Source: an uncultured Flavobacteriales bacterium
Lineage (GTDB): Bacteria > Bacteroidota > Bacteroidia > Flavobacteriales_E > Vicingaceae
DNA: 52,935 nt
Direction: 5' to 3'
Assembly: GCA_937901255.1 (NCBI GenBank)
Contig: CALCHN010000015.1
Coordinates: forward strand, 1 to 52,935
In this document: in pieces, positions 1 to 7,320 of the stretch
How the letters are laid out: each line of letters starts with the position of its first letter
Position numbering within the stretch: position 1 is the first letter of the stretch
The notes under the pieces: model-generated
Told to the model about the DNA's origin: nothing
Database searches by the model: none
Seen by the model: only the letters and a program-made list of their open reading frames with translations
Program-made: the position numbers and the translations under genes

Positions 1-542
1 TAATCTGGTCTTCTGTTTTGGTAGTTTAAGTAATAAGCGTGTTCCCAAACATCTAATGCTAAAAGAGGAGTTCCTCCACAGCCAACACCCGGCATTAATG
101 GATTATCTTGGTTTGGTGAAGAACATACTTCTAATTTTCCATCTGATTTTTTACATAGCCAAGCCCAACCTGAACCAAATCTGGTTGCAGCAGCTTTAGC
201 AAAAGCATCTTTAAATCCTTCGAAAGAACCAAAAGCAGCGTTAATAGCCTCAGCTAAAGCACCTGTTGGTTGTCCGCCACCGTTTGGCGACATTACTTTC
301 CAGAATAAATCGTGGTTGTAGTACCCGCCACCATTGTTTCTAACAGCAGCATTATTCATGTCTAAGTTTTTTAAGATATCTTCAATAGATTTCCCTGCTA
401 AATCAGTACCCTCAATAGCAGCGTTTAAGTTGTTAGTATAACCAGCATGGTGTTTTCCATGGTGGATTTCCATTGTTCTCGCATCAATATGCGGTTCTAA
501 TGCATCGTGTGCATAAGGTAATTTTGGTAATTCAAAAGCCAT
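1..542 (-). CDS. Superoxide dismutase (Fe/Mn family), 3' end outside window
   Basis: Detoxifies superoxide to hydrogen peroxide and oxygen in the cytoplasm. The gene reads leftward from ATG at 542, and about 180 residues are present before the window edge cuts it. The N-terminal hairpin region carries the first metal-ligand His in a HHGKHHAGY stretch, the second ligand lies in GGGYYNHDLFW, and the Asp/His pair is in DVWEHAYY, so all four ligands are present. The last residues visible, NYQNRRPDY, are the conserved C-terminal motif, so only about 20 residues are missing. It lies upstream-outward of the peroxiredoxin and PerR-like genes on the same strand, forming an oxidative-stress block. Whether the enzyme uses Fe or Mn cannot be told from sequence alone. 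Confidence 0.95.
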   Translation of the reverse strand, partial: MAFELPKLPYAHDALEPHIDARTMEIHHGKHHAGYTNNLNAAIEGTDLAGKSIEDILKNLDMNNAAVRNNGGGYYNHDLFWKVMSPNGGGQPTGALAEAINAAFGSFEGFKDAFAKAAATRFGSGWAWLCKKSDGKLEVCSSPNQDNPLMPGVGCGGTPLLALDVWEHAYYLNYQNRRPD

Positions 543-564
543 AATAAATTGTTTTTAAGTGTTA

Positions 565-662
565 ATAATAATAAAGTTTCAAGTTTAAGGTTTGAGGTTT
601 GAGGTTTAAGGTTTGAGGTTTGAAGTTAAGTCAACCTCAAACTTCAAACCTGTAACCTGTTA
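565..662. repeat. Intergenic simple-pattern repeat (GTTTGAGGTTTAAG-type)
   Basis: Between the SOD and peroxiredoxin genes lies an array of degenerate 7-8 base units (GGTTTGA, GGTTTAA) running into their reverse complement (AACCTCAAACTTCAAACC). It can fold back on itself. The same wording recurs near 18790-18855, 29785-29815 and, translated, inside the phosphatase gene near 26035. It is not a CRISPR: there are no constant repeats or unique spacers. Confidence 0.7.
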
Positions 663-669
663 CCATTTT

Positions 670-1299
670 TTAATTTGCAGATAAATATTCAGCAATTCCT
701 TCGTGAGTTGCTTTTAACCCTTGCTTTTCTTTGTTCCAGTTTGCCGGACAAGCTTCTCCGTGCTCTTCGTTAAACTGTAGTGCATCTACCATTCTGATAG
801 CTTCATCTACATTTCTACCCAAAGGCAAATCGTTTACTAATTGATGTCTTACAATACCTTCTTTGTCAATTAAGAACAAGCCTCTGTAAGCAATTAATTC
901 TCCTGTAGCAATCATTTCGCCTTCTTCATTCCAATCAAAATCTCCTGCCAATACATCGTAGTTCATAGAAATAGTTTTGTTGGTATCTGCTACCAATGGG
1001 TATTTTACTCCCTGAATTCCACCAGCATTTTTTGGCATTTGTAACCATCCCCAGTGAGATTGTTCTGTATCTGTTGATACAGCAACTACTTCTACGTTTC
1101 TACTTTTAAATTCATCTAATTTTTCTTGGAAAGCGAATAATTCTGTTGGACAAACAAAAGTGAAATCTTTTGGATAAAAGAATAACACTACATATTTTCC
1201 TTTAAATTGTTCTAATGTGAAATTTTCTACAATTTCTCCTCCGTTAATTACAGCTTGTGCTGAAAATCCTGGAGCTTTTTTTCCGACTAATACGCCCAT
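670..1299 (-). CDS. Typical 2-Cys peroxiredoxin (AhpC/Prx1 family)
   Basis: Thiol peroxidase reducing hydrogen peroxide and alkyl hydroperoxides in the cytoplasm. The 209-residue product has the peroxidatic cysteine at about residue 50 in DFTFVCPTE and the resolving cysteine near residue 184 in GEACPANW, so it is a typical 2-Cys enzyme that works as a dimer or decamer. I use the ATG at 1299 (MGVLVGKKAPGF), because the family begins there; an ATG nine codons upstream would overlap the regulator gene. It starts 12 bases after the stop of the PerR-like gene on the same strand, so the two are probably cotranscribed and peroxide-induced. The reductant partner (AhpF or thioredoxin) is not in the window. 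Confidence 0.95.
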   Translation of the reverse strand: MGVLVGKKAPGFSAQAVINGGEIVENFTLEQFKGKYVVLFFYPKDFTFVCPTELFAFQEKLDEFKSRNVEVVAVSTDTEQSHWGWLQMPKNAGGIQGVKYPLVADTNKTISMNYDVLAGDFDWNEEGEMIATGELIAYRGLFLIDKEGIVRHQLVNDLPLGRNVDEAIRMVDALQFNEEHGEACPANWNKEKQGLKATHEGIAEYLSAN

Positions 1300-1310
1300 T
1301 TTTTTTATTT

Positions 1311-1712
1311 TTATTTGGTTAAACATTGATTACATTTTCCTTTTACATGAACTTGGGTTTCTTTTACTTCAAAACCTTTTAATTCGTTCATGGCTACATC
1401 TTTAAAATCATACTTAATATCATATATTGCTCCGCATGAGGTACATTTAAAATGTCCGTGAGCATCCATAATGGCATCATACCTTACTTCATTATCTTCA
1501 ATGGTTACTGTTGAGGTAATACCTTTATCAATAAACAATTTTAAGGTATTATAAACTGTTGTTTTCGATAAAGTAGGAATTTCTCCCACCAACTTTTTAT
1601 AAATGGTATCTACCGAAGGATGATTCATTTCCTTGTATAGGTACTCATAAATTTTTATCCTTTGGTAAGAAGGTTTAATATCGTGTTCGCTAAGGTGATG
1701 AGCAATATTCAT
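1311..1712 (-). CDS. Fur-family transcriptional regulator, PerR-like
   Basis: A 133-residue winged-helix metalloregulator. The DNA-binding part (about residues 10-75) contains TLSKTTVYNTLKLF, the classic Fur recognition helix. The C-terminal dimerisation part has HGHFKCTSCG and CNQC, two CxxC pairs forming the structural zinc site, with His residues around DAHGHF for the regulatory metal. Its position directly upstream of a peroxiredoxin, and a PerR-type 7-1-7 palindrome 16 bases ahead of its own start, favour peroxide sensing (PerR) over iron (Fur) or zinc (Zur) control. It probably represses itself and the peroxiredoxin, with derepression by metal-catalysed oxidation. The function assignment within the Fur family is inferred from context. 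Confidence 0.88.
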   Translation of the reverse strand: MNIAHHLSEHDIKPSYQRIKIYEYLYKEMNHPSVDTIYKKLVGEIPTLSKTTVYNTLKLFIDKGITSTVTIEDNEVRYDAIMDAHGHFKCTSCGAIYDIKYDFKDVAMNELKGFEVKETQVHVKGKCNQCLTK

Positions 1713-1728
1713 TTGCTATAAATATATT

Positions 1729-1745
1729 TTTGTAATGATTACAAA
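1729..1745. promoter_or_regulatory. PerR/Fur-type operator (perfect 17-bp palindrome)
   Basis: TTTGTAATGATTACAAA is a perfect 8-1-8 inverted repeat whose core TTGTAATGATTACAA matches 13 of 15 positions of the known PerR box TTATAATNATTATAA. It ends 16 bases before the start codon of the PerR-like gene and overlaps the predicted -7 element at 1742-1749, a position suited to repression. Confidence 0.8.
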
Positions 1746-1749
1746 TTTA
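1742..1749 (-). promoter_or_regulatory. Bacteroidota -7 promoter element for the PerR-like gene
   Basis: On the minus strand this reads TAAATTTG, matching the Bacteroidota TAnnTTTG consensus. A TTG (in GGCTTG) lies 20 bases upstream as a plausible -33 element. The element is partly covered by the palindrome at 1729-1745. Confidence 0.6.
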
Positions 1750-1929
1750 GAATGATTTTGATGAAATTTCAAGCCATTCTACTACAAAGTTGTTAAGAGT
1801 TGTTAAGATTCCTGATAATTTTTTCGTGTCTCAAAAATTTCAGTAATGGTGTTGAAGATTGTATGATGCAATTGGGTTTGTTAAGCAATTTAACTATAAT
1901 CTGTGCGTCATTCCTTTACTCTTACCGTC

Positions 1930-1949
1930 ATTCCTGCGAAGGCAGGAAT
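1930..1949. repeat. Short palindromic repeat (ATTCCTGC-GAAG-GCAGGAAT)
   Basis: Perfect 8-bp stem with a 4-base loop, preceded by GTC and followed by CT, as in the widely dispersed GTCATTCCTGCGAAGGCAGG elements of many bacterial genomes. There is no T-run beside it, so a terminator role is not supported. Confidence 0.6.
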
Positions 1950-2155
1950 CTAGTAAAGTAATGTAAATTATTGAACAAGTTACACTTCGTTAAACTCGCA
2001 CTAGCATGGGGACGCTGGCGGGAGCGGAGGAGACATCTGTTGTCATTATATTTACCTACATCTTCTTACTGTACTTTGAAAAATAAGTGTTTCACAATTA
2101 CTATTAATTAATGAATCAGATAGAATAAGTGGCTCGAATTTTTTAATAATTAATT

Positions 2156-2476
2156 TTAAATTGGTCTTAAAATCTTCTTCCCAGTTTTTTTTGCATCTAT
2201 ACTATTCTTCCCAATTATGTAGATGTTTTCAGTATTGAGAACAACAGAAGAGTCTTTAATTTCAGCTTTTATAAAACAATAAAATTTTAATGAGAATGTA
2301 TTCTCATTCTTGAAGTTTTTTGTAAGTGAATCTAAATTATTCCAAAGAATTTCACTTATAACTGGTTGCCCGAATTTATTTTTAGGAGTATATTCTCCTA
2401 TGTCACAATTCGTAGCTGATTGACCTTTGACTTCAGTGAATAGTAAGCTTAATATAATAAGGAGTATAAACCTCAT
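2156..2476 (-). CDS. Small exported protein of unknown function
   Basis: I do not recognise a family. The 106-residue product starts with a clear signal peptide (MRFILLIILSLLFTEVKGQ, cut probably after KGQ), so it is secreted or periplasmic. The mature part is about 87 residues with a single Cys near the mature N-terminus and one more in FYCFIKAE. Its ATG overlaps the stop of the upstream 195-residue exported protein by 4 bases (ATGA), which indicates translational coupling and probably a joint function. No promoter or terminator is evident between the two. Confidence 0.7.
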   Translation of the reverse strand: MRFILLIILSLLFTEVKGQSATNCDIGEYTPKNKFGQPVISEILWNNLDSLTKNFKNENTFSLKFYCFIKAEIKDSSVVLNTENIYIIGKNSIDAKKTGKKILRPI

Positions 2477-3060
2477 TTTTCAATTCTAATTTTTGGAATT
2501 TCTACAGAAATCATTTCATTTAAATAGTTTATTCTTTCTGTTTTAAGTGTATCGAAAAATGCTGTGATGTCTGCTCCATAACCTCTTTTGGAATAAGTAT
2601 ATACTATAATTGCTTTTTTCTTTTTTGCAATTTCAATTTGTTTATAACGGTAAATATTAAATTCCACAATAGTCATTTTGTCATTTTTACTTTCTCCAAG
2701 AAAAAAAGTAACTATAAATTCTTTACCGTCTGGACTTTCGATAAGCTGATAATTGCAAGTTGGATCTATTTTTTTTCTTTCGATTAATTCGTTTATTTTT
2801 TGATTAACAGCATCTTTTGTTTTAATATCTATATCAAATAAATGAATAGTCAACATTTGATTGAAGCTTTCTAATTTTTCTCCTTTAGGCAAGTATTCTT
2901 GTATATAATATTTGTCATTGGGTTTGTCTGCCCAAGCTAAGTTAAAAGATGTCTTGCTAAATTTTAAAGGTCCTGTTACTCCAATTCTATCAACTGGTTT
3001 ATCTGATTCTATAGTGAAAGAAAAAAAGAATACAGATAAAATAAGAAGTGTTTTTCTCAT
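2473..3060 (-). CDS. Exported protein of unknown function
   Basis: The 195-residue product has an N-terminal hydrophobic signal (MRKTLLILSVFFFSFTIES) and a mature domain of about 175 residues rich in Lys, Ile and beta-type segments; no family is recognised. It is first in a two-gene operon with the 106-residue exported protein (4-base overlap). The last 42-45 bases of this gene recur at 4303-4346, and its upstream region recurs at 4344-4378. A second copy of the gene therefore once existed beyond the RhuM gene and has lost nearly all of its coding sequence. Confidence 0.72.
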   Translation of the reverse strand: MRKTLLILSVFFFSFTIESDKPVDRIGVTGPLKFSKTSFNLAWADKPNDKYYIQEYLPKGEKLESFNQMLTIHLFDIDIKTKDAVNQKINELIERKKIDPTCNYQLIESPDGKEFIVTFFLGESKNDKMTIVEFNIYRYKQIEIAKKKKAIIVYTYSKRGYGADITAFFDTLKTERINYLNEMISVEIPKIRIEK

Positions 3061-3071
3061 TTGGGTTTTAT

Positions 3072-3238
3072 TTATATACCAAAAGTAACTATTATTTTAG
3101 TTTTATGACAGTACCTAAGGACAGTTGATGATTAATAATTTACTTAATCTAAAAAATTAATCCCCTCCAAACGTACAAAAAAAATCCCAAATCAAACTAC
3201 TTCTTCAAACTGGTAGCTGTAGCGTTTTTTTGTAGTAG
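3072..3238. repeat. Left remnant of a duplicated segment (upstream region + ABC-gene 3' end)
   Basis: 3072-3105 matches 4344-4378 (about 30 of 34 bases). 3186-3238 matches 4421-4472 (about 50 of 53, one indel). The second match corresponds to the last codons of the ABC transporter gene, including the tail YQFEEVV and its stop, so this is a displaced, frameshifted copy of that gene's 3' end. The right-hand copy remains attached to the intact gene. Confidence 0.8.
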
Positions 3239-3291
3239 TTGTTTATTTTTAGTTATTTATCGTTGATGTTGTCAGTTAAAAAGAAAGGTTG

Positions 3292-4293
3292 TTATTTCTT
3301 TATTTTATTTTCTATTTTATTTACTGTTTTTTCAAAATCATCTTCTGTTATAATTTTTTGTTCAGCATCTTTAAACTTTTCATATTCTCTTTCAGCATTC
3401 TCTTTTGCTAATTCGTGCGAAATGGAACCAGCATTAGTTAAAATCTCCCTATCATTTAATGTTAAAAATCCGTTTAATTTTTCTATCCAACTACTCATGT
3501 ACATTGGAATTCTTCTTTGTGCTTGTCCTTGTGCAAAAATTAGGTATTGTTCCACTAAATTGTTTAAAGCAGAAAGTTCTTCTTCGTTCAAATAGTTTTT
3601 GGCAATAATAACATCTGTTTTTCTTATTTTATCTCCTCTCCAATTGGTTAACCCCATGTTCTCTTTTGAACTGTCAGCTCTTTCGCTAATTATCTCAGCG
3701 GCAGTTTGTCCTGTAATTGCCCAATGTAGTTTATTTTGTACTGTTTTAAAGAATTCTATGCTTATATCTAAAGTGGGGTCATAATCTACACTTGTTGCAT
3801 AAATATCAGTTATTTTACGGTAAAATCGTTTTTCGGAAGTACGAATATCTTGTATTCGTCTTTCAAGTTCTTCAAAATAATCAAAAGGTAAATCTGGATT
3901 TTTTAATCGTTCATCATCCAACACAAATCCTTTTACAATATATTCTTTTATATGTTGTGTTGCCCATTGTCTAAATTTAGTGGCTACGTGTGATTTTATT
4001 CGGTAACCAACTGATATTATAGCATCAAGATTGTAAAATTTTTGTTGGCGTCTTACTTCTCTGTTTCCTTCTTTTTGAACTTGTAAGAAATCCTTACAAG
4101 TTGCTTCTTCTTTTAGTTCGCCTTCCTCAAATATGTTTTTAAGATGAATGGTTATATTTTGAGAAGATGTCTGAAACAACTCAGCCATCAGTTTTTGAGT
4201 AAGCCAAACTGTTTCGTCCTGAAAACGAACATCCAACTTTGTTTGTCCATTTTCCGTTTGATATATAATTATTTGGGATTTATTTTCTTCCAT
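3292..4293 (-). CDS. RhuM family protein (Virulence_RhuM)
   Basis: The 333-residue product resembles the RhuM family: an N-terminal segment with VWLTQKLMAELFQTSSQNITIHLKNIFEEGEL (quoted here in parts: VWLTQKLMAELF, then SSQNITIHL) and the hallmark FYNLDAIISVGYRIKSHVA, followed by RQWATQHIKEYIVKGF. The C-terminal half is helical with charged coiled-coil character (AEREYEKFKDAEQK). RhuM proteins were first named from a Salmonella pathogenicity island and are frequent on mobile or accessory DNA, often near restriction systems; the biochemical role is unknown. The start is ATG at 4293; an in-frame TTG at 4308 is less likely because it falls inside a duplicated remnant of another gene. Duplicated fragments on both sides mark it as acquired or rearranged. 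Confidence 0.88.
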   Translation of the reverse strand: MEENKSQIIIYQTENGQTKLDVRFQDETVWLTQKLMAELFQTSSQNITIHLKNIFEEGELKEEATCKDFLQVQKEGNREVRRQQKFYNLDAIISVGYRIKSHVATKFRQWATQHIKEYIVKGFVLDDERLKNPDLPFDYFEELERRIQDIRTSEKRFYRKITDIYATSVDYDPTLDISIEFFKTVQNKLHWAITGQTAAEIISERADSSKENMGLTNWRGDKIRKTDVIIAKNYLNEEELSALNNLVEQYLIFAQGQAQRRIPMYMSSWIEKLNGFLTLNDREILTNAGSISHELAKENAEREYEKFKDAEQKIITEDDFEKTVNKIENKIKK

Positions 4294-4302
4294 ATTACTC
4301 AA

Positions 4303-4378
4303 TTTCAATTCTAATTTTTGGAATTTCTGCTGAAATCATTTTATTTACATATCAAAAGTAATTATTATTTTAATTTTG
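4303..4378 (-). pseudogene. Remnant of a second copy of the 195-residue exported-protein gene
   Basis: 4303-4346 matches the 3' end of the gene at 2473-3060 (about 42 of 45 bases) and would encode MISAEIPKIRIEIE then stop, compared with MISVEIPKIRIEK in the intact copy. It joins directly to 4344-4378, which matches the region upstream of the intact gene. The coding body between the two has been deleted. Confidence 0.75.
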
Positions 4379-4426
4379 GATGCTTTGGTCTTTAGTCGTC
4401 TAAAAATTAGTGTTTTAAAACCCAAA

Positions 4427-6181
4427 TCAAACTACCTCTTCAAACTGGTAGCTGTAGAGTTTTTTGTAGTAGCCATCTTTTTGCAACAGCTCGTGGTGAG
4501 TACCTTCTTCTACTACGGTGCCTTTATCTATTACTAAAATTTTGTTGGCATTTTGTATGGTAGATAAACGGTGAGCTACAATAATAGAGGTGGTGTTTTG
4601 CGTAAGCACTTCGGTAGCATGTTTTATCAATGCTTCAGATTCACTATCTATAGAAGAGGTAGCTTCATCTAAAATTAATATTTGCGGCTCGTGTACATAC
4701 GCCCGGATAAACGAAATTAATTGTCGTTGCCCGGAAGAAAGTAAAGCACCACGCTCTTTTACATTGTAATGATAACCACCGGGAAGTCTGGAAATAAAAT
4801 CGTGTGCTCCAATTTTTTTGGCAGCATCAATTACTCGCTCCTCGCTAATATCATCACTGTAAAGCGTAATGTTGTTTAAAATAGAATCTGAAAATAGGAA
4901 AACATCTTGCAACACCACTGCCATAGATTTTCTGAGGTGGTTGAGTTCTATATCGTTTATGTTAATATCATCAATGTAAATGTTGCCTTTGTTAATTTCG
5001 TAATACCTGCCCAATAAATTAATAATAGACGATTTTCCTGCTCCTGTTGCTCCAACTAACGCTAGTGACTGTCCTTTGTTGATGGTAAATGAAATGTCTT
5101 TCAGTACCCATTCTTCATTGTTGTAGGCAAACCACACATTCTCAAAACGGATGTTGCCTTTTAGCTCGCTAAAGGTTTGTGTTCCTTTGTTACTTATAGC
5201 GTCTTCCGTATCTAACACTTTAAAGACTCTTTCGGAGCTTACCATTCCCATTTGCAAAGAATTAAACCTATCTGCTAACTGACGGATAGGGCGATACAAC
5301 ATGTAAATAAAAAAAGTGAAGGCAAAAATTTCTCCCGGCTCGGCAACTTCTAAAGAAACCTCTTTAAAACCATACCACACCAATAACGCAACAGAAAGAG
5401 CAGATAAAATTTCTACCAAGGGAAAGAAAATAGAATACGCCCAAACACTTTTAATGTGTGCATTTCGGTGTTTTTTATTAATGTCGGCAAAAATTTCACT
5501 TTCAATTTTTTCTCTGTTAAAAATTTGTACAATAGACATGCCTGTAATATGCTCCTGTACAAAGGTGTTTAGTATAGAAACTTGGTTTCTTACTTCCTGA
5601 AATGCATCTTTAATGGCACGTTTAAACATGTTCGTTCCAATCAATAAAATAGGGATGGGAATAAGCGTAATGAGTGCTAAATCCCAATTGATATAGAACA
5701 TACAAATAACCGCAGAGATGATTTTAAGTAAATCGCCAAGAATTACTAAAATTCCCGCAGAGAACATTTCCGCAACGGTTTCAATATCAGAAACAGTACG
5801 AGTAACTAATCTGCCTATTGGGGTTTGGTCGAAATATTTCGATTTAAAATCAACAACATGTTTAAAAACTTCATTTCTAATATCTTTAATAATATTCTGA
5901 CCAACCAAATTGCCGTAATAAGTAAACACATATTGCAAAATGGTTTCTAAAATTAAGATACCAATTAACCACATGGTAATATGGAATAGGCCTAATTCAT
6001 CTTTGGTTTCAATATTTTTATTTACAGCAACCTGTATTAATAACGGACGAGCAACAGAAACTACAGCCAATACAATACTTAAAAAAGCGGTAAGGTAAAA
6101 CATACCCTTATAAGGAGCAACATATCGCATTACTCGATTAAAAAGTTTGTAGTCAAATGCCTTTCCAGATACGCTTTTCAT
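4427..6181 (-). CDS. ABC transporter, fused permease and ATP-binding protein (MsbA/MDR type)
   Basis: Type IV ABC exporter half-transporter of 584 residues that works as a dimer in the inner membrane. Residues 1-320 form the six-helix ABC membrane domain. The nucleotide-binding domain has Walker A GATGAGKSS near residue 375, the signature SSGQRQL, Walker B ILILDEATSSID and the switch His in IIVAHRLSTIQ. Length and order match lipid or multidrug exporters; the substrate (lipid A, drug or peptide) cannot be decided, and no second half-transporter is adjacent. The final codons are duplicated at 3186-3238, but this copy is complete. The gene is followed downstream by the RhuM region and preceded by a repeat-filled gap and truA, so it is probably monocistronic. 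Confidence 0.92.
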   Translation of the reverse strand: MKSVSGKAFDYKLFNRVMRYVAPYKGMFYLTAFLSIVLAVVSVARPLLIQVAVNKNIETKDELGLFHITMWLIGILILETILQYVFTYYGNLVGQNIIKDIRNEVFKHVVDFKSKYFDQTPIGRLVTRTVSDIETVAEMFSAGILVILGDLLKIISAVICMFYINWDLALITLIPIPILLIGTNMFKRAIKDAFQEVRNQVSILNTFVQEHITGMSIVQIFNREKIESEIFADINKKHRNAHIKSVWAYSIFFPLVEILSALSVALLVWYGFKEVSLEVAEPGEIFAFTFFIYMLYRPIRQLADRFNSLQMGMVSSERVFKVLDTEDAISNKGTQTFSELKGNIRFENVWFAYNNEEWVLKDISFTINKGQSLALVGATGAGKSSIINLLGRYYEINKGNIYIDDININDIELNHLRKSMAVVLQDVFLFSDSILNNITLYSDDISEERVIDAAKKIGAHDFISRLPGGYHYNVKERGALLSSGQRQLISFIRAYVHEPQILILDEATSSIDSESEALIKHATEVLTQNTTSIIVAHRLSTIQNANKILVIDKGTVVEEGTHHELLQKDGYYKKLYSYQFEEVV

Positions 6182-6220
6182 GGTTAGTTTAGTAGTTTAT
6201 AAGGTTAAAGTTAGTAGTTG

Positions 6221-6321
6221 TTAGCCCCCTAAATCCCCCGAAGGGGGACTTTCCCAACACACAATGCTAAAGTTAATCGTTTATTATTTAAGTATAAATT
6301 TTGTCAATTTCTAATTTCTAA
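6221..6321 (+). repeat. Dispersed repeat, copy A (98/101 identical to inverted copy at 17341-17441)
   Basis: Starts TTAGCCCCCTAAATCCCCCG, continues with AAGGGGGACTTTCCC and a low-complexity tail ending in TCTAATT units. The reverse complement of 17341-17441 matches it over 101 bases with three substitutions. It contains the CCCCC/GGGGG palindrome core shared by the shorter copies elsewhere in the window. Confidence 0.92.
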
Positions 6322-6331
6322 TTTCCAATTT

Positions 6332-7072
6332 TTAATTTAAGAAAGGATATCCAATTTTAGTTAAAAATAAGCCGTGGGCGGGAACTGATTTTCCGGCATT
6401 ACTTCTGTTTTTTGAAGCAATGATTTCGTTAAGTTCTTCCACTTTAATTTTTTGCTGACCAACATCCAAGAGTGTTCCTACAATTGCTCGCACCATATTT
6501 CTTAAAAACCTGTTGGCAGTTATGGTAAATATAAGTTGTTCGTTATGGTTTTTCCAATACGCTTCAGTAATGTGGCACATATTGGTAAAAGTATCGGTTT
6601 TACTTTTGCTGAAACAAGAAAAATCGGTTTCCTGAATAAGCAATTCGGCTGCCTCATTCATTTTTGCAACGTCCAACTTATACGGAAAATAATGAGCTAA
6701 TTCAGTTGTAAAAGGGTTTTTAGTGGTTGAAATTCGGTATTCGTAAGTTCGGTAGGTGGCACTAAATCGAGCATGATCATCTTCTTTTACCTCAAAAATT
6801 TGCTTACAAGCAATGTCTGTTGGTAAAAAACTGTTTAGCTTAAAAAGCAGTTGAGCAGCATTAATAGGTTGGATGCTATCAAAATGAGCAAAAAGCTGTT
6901 CTGCATGTACGCCTGTATCTGTTCTTCCTGCTCCGGTAATCATAATTTCTTCTTGTAGAAGGGTGCTTAGTGCTTTATTTATTTCCTCTTGTACACTGTG
7001 GGCATTTTGCTGAATTTGCCAACCGTGATAGTTGGTGCCTTTGTAAGCGAGTTCAACAAAATATCTTGCCAT
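6332..7072 (-). CDS. truA: tRNA pseudouridine(38-40) synthase TruA
   Basis: Isomerises uridine to pseudouridine at positions 38-40 in the anticodon arm of several tRNAs. The 246-residue product starts MARYFVELAYKGTNYHGWQIQ (start region) and carries the catalytic aspartate in GAGRTDTGVHAEQ. Later family motifs RFSATYRTYEYRI, FLRNMVRAIVG and the C-terminal GKSVPAHGLFL are all present. I chose ATG at 7072, where the family begins, rather than an in-frame codon 12 residues upstream. The gap to the ABC gene holds a 101-bp dispersed repeat, so the two are probably separate units. Confidence 0.96.
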   Translation of the reverse strand: MARYFVELAYKGTNYHGWQIQQNAHSVQEEINKALSTLLQEEIMITGAGRTDTGVHAEQLFAHFDSIQPINAAQLLFKLNSFLPTDIACKQIFEVKEDDHARFSATYRTYEYRISTTKNPFTTELAHYFPYKLDVAKMNEAAELLIQETDFSCFSKSKTDTFTNMCHITEAYWKNHNEQLIFTITANRFLRNMVRAIVGTLLDVGQQKIKVEELNEIIASKNRSNAGKSVPAHGLFLTKIGYPFLN

Positions 7073-7320
7073 GGTACCTTGGTTTTTTGTGTGAAAAATT
7101 TGCTGCAAAAATAAGCAATAGTTAGATAAATAGTTGAGGTGTTGAGCTAGTTTAAGCGTTTAGCTTGTTAATAGTTCTGAAATGATACGAAAAGGTGCTA
7201 ATCGAATGTCATTTCGAACGAAATTTTACAAGTTGAGGAACGAAACTTAGTAAAATGAAGCTAGAGAAATCTTTTAACTTAGTTGGTGATAGTTGTTTAG
7301 TTTCTATGAGTTTTATTAAT

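Larger units (their letters stand above)
1713..2155. other. 443-bp gap: operator, hairpin, GC-rich patch
   Basis: The right part (1713-1775) holds the regulatory region of the PerR-like gene. At 1930-1949 is a perfect hairpin (8-bp arms ATTCCTGC/GCAGGAAT, loop GAAG), a short dispersed palindrome common in many genomes. About 1994-2036 is markedly GC-rich for this genome. From 2040 to 2155 I see nothing recognisable; no convincing gene is present. Confidence 0.6.

Noticed and set aside
575..660. Regularly spaced GGTTTGA units suggesting a CRISPR-like array
   Set aside because: Units are 7-8 bases, degenerate, without constant repeats or unique spacers, and no cas genes are present.
1300..1326. 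Upstream start extending the peroxiredoxin by nine residues
   Set aside because: It would overlap the regulator gene, and the family begins at MGVLVGKKAPGF.
3292..4293. RhuM as part of a restriction or toxin-antitoxin locus
   Set aside because: RhuM often lies near such systems, but no methylase, nuclease, antitoxin or integrase gene is adjacent here.
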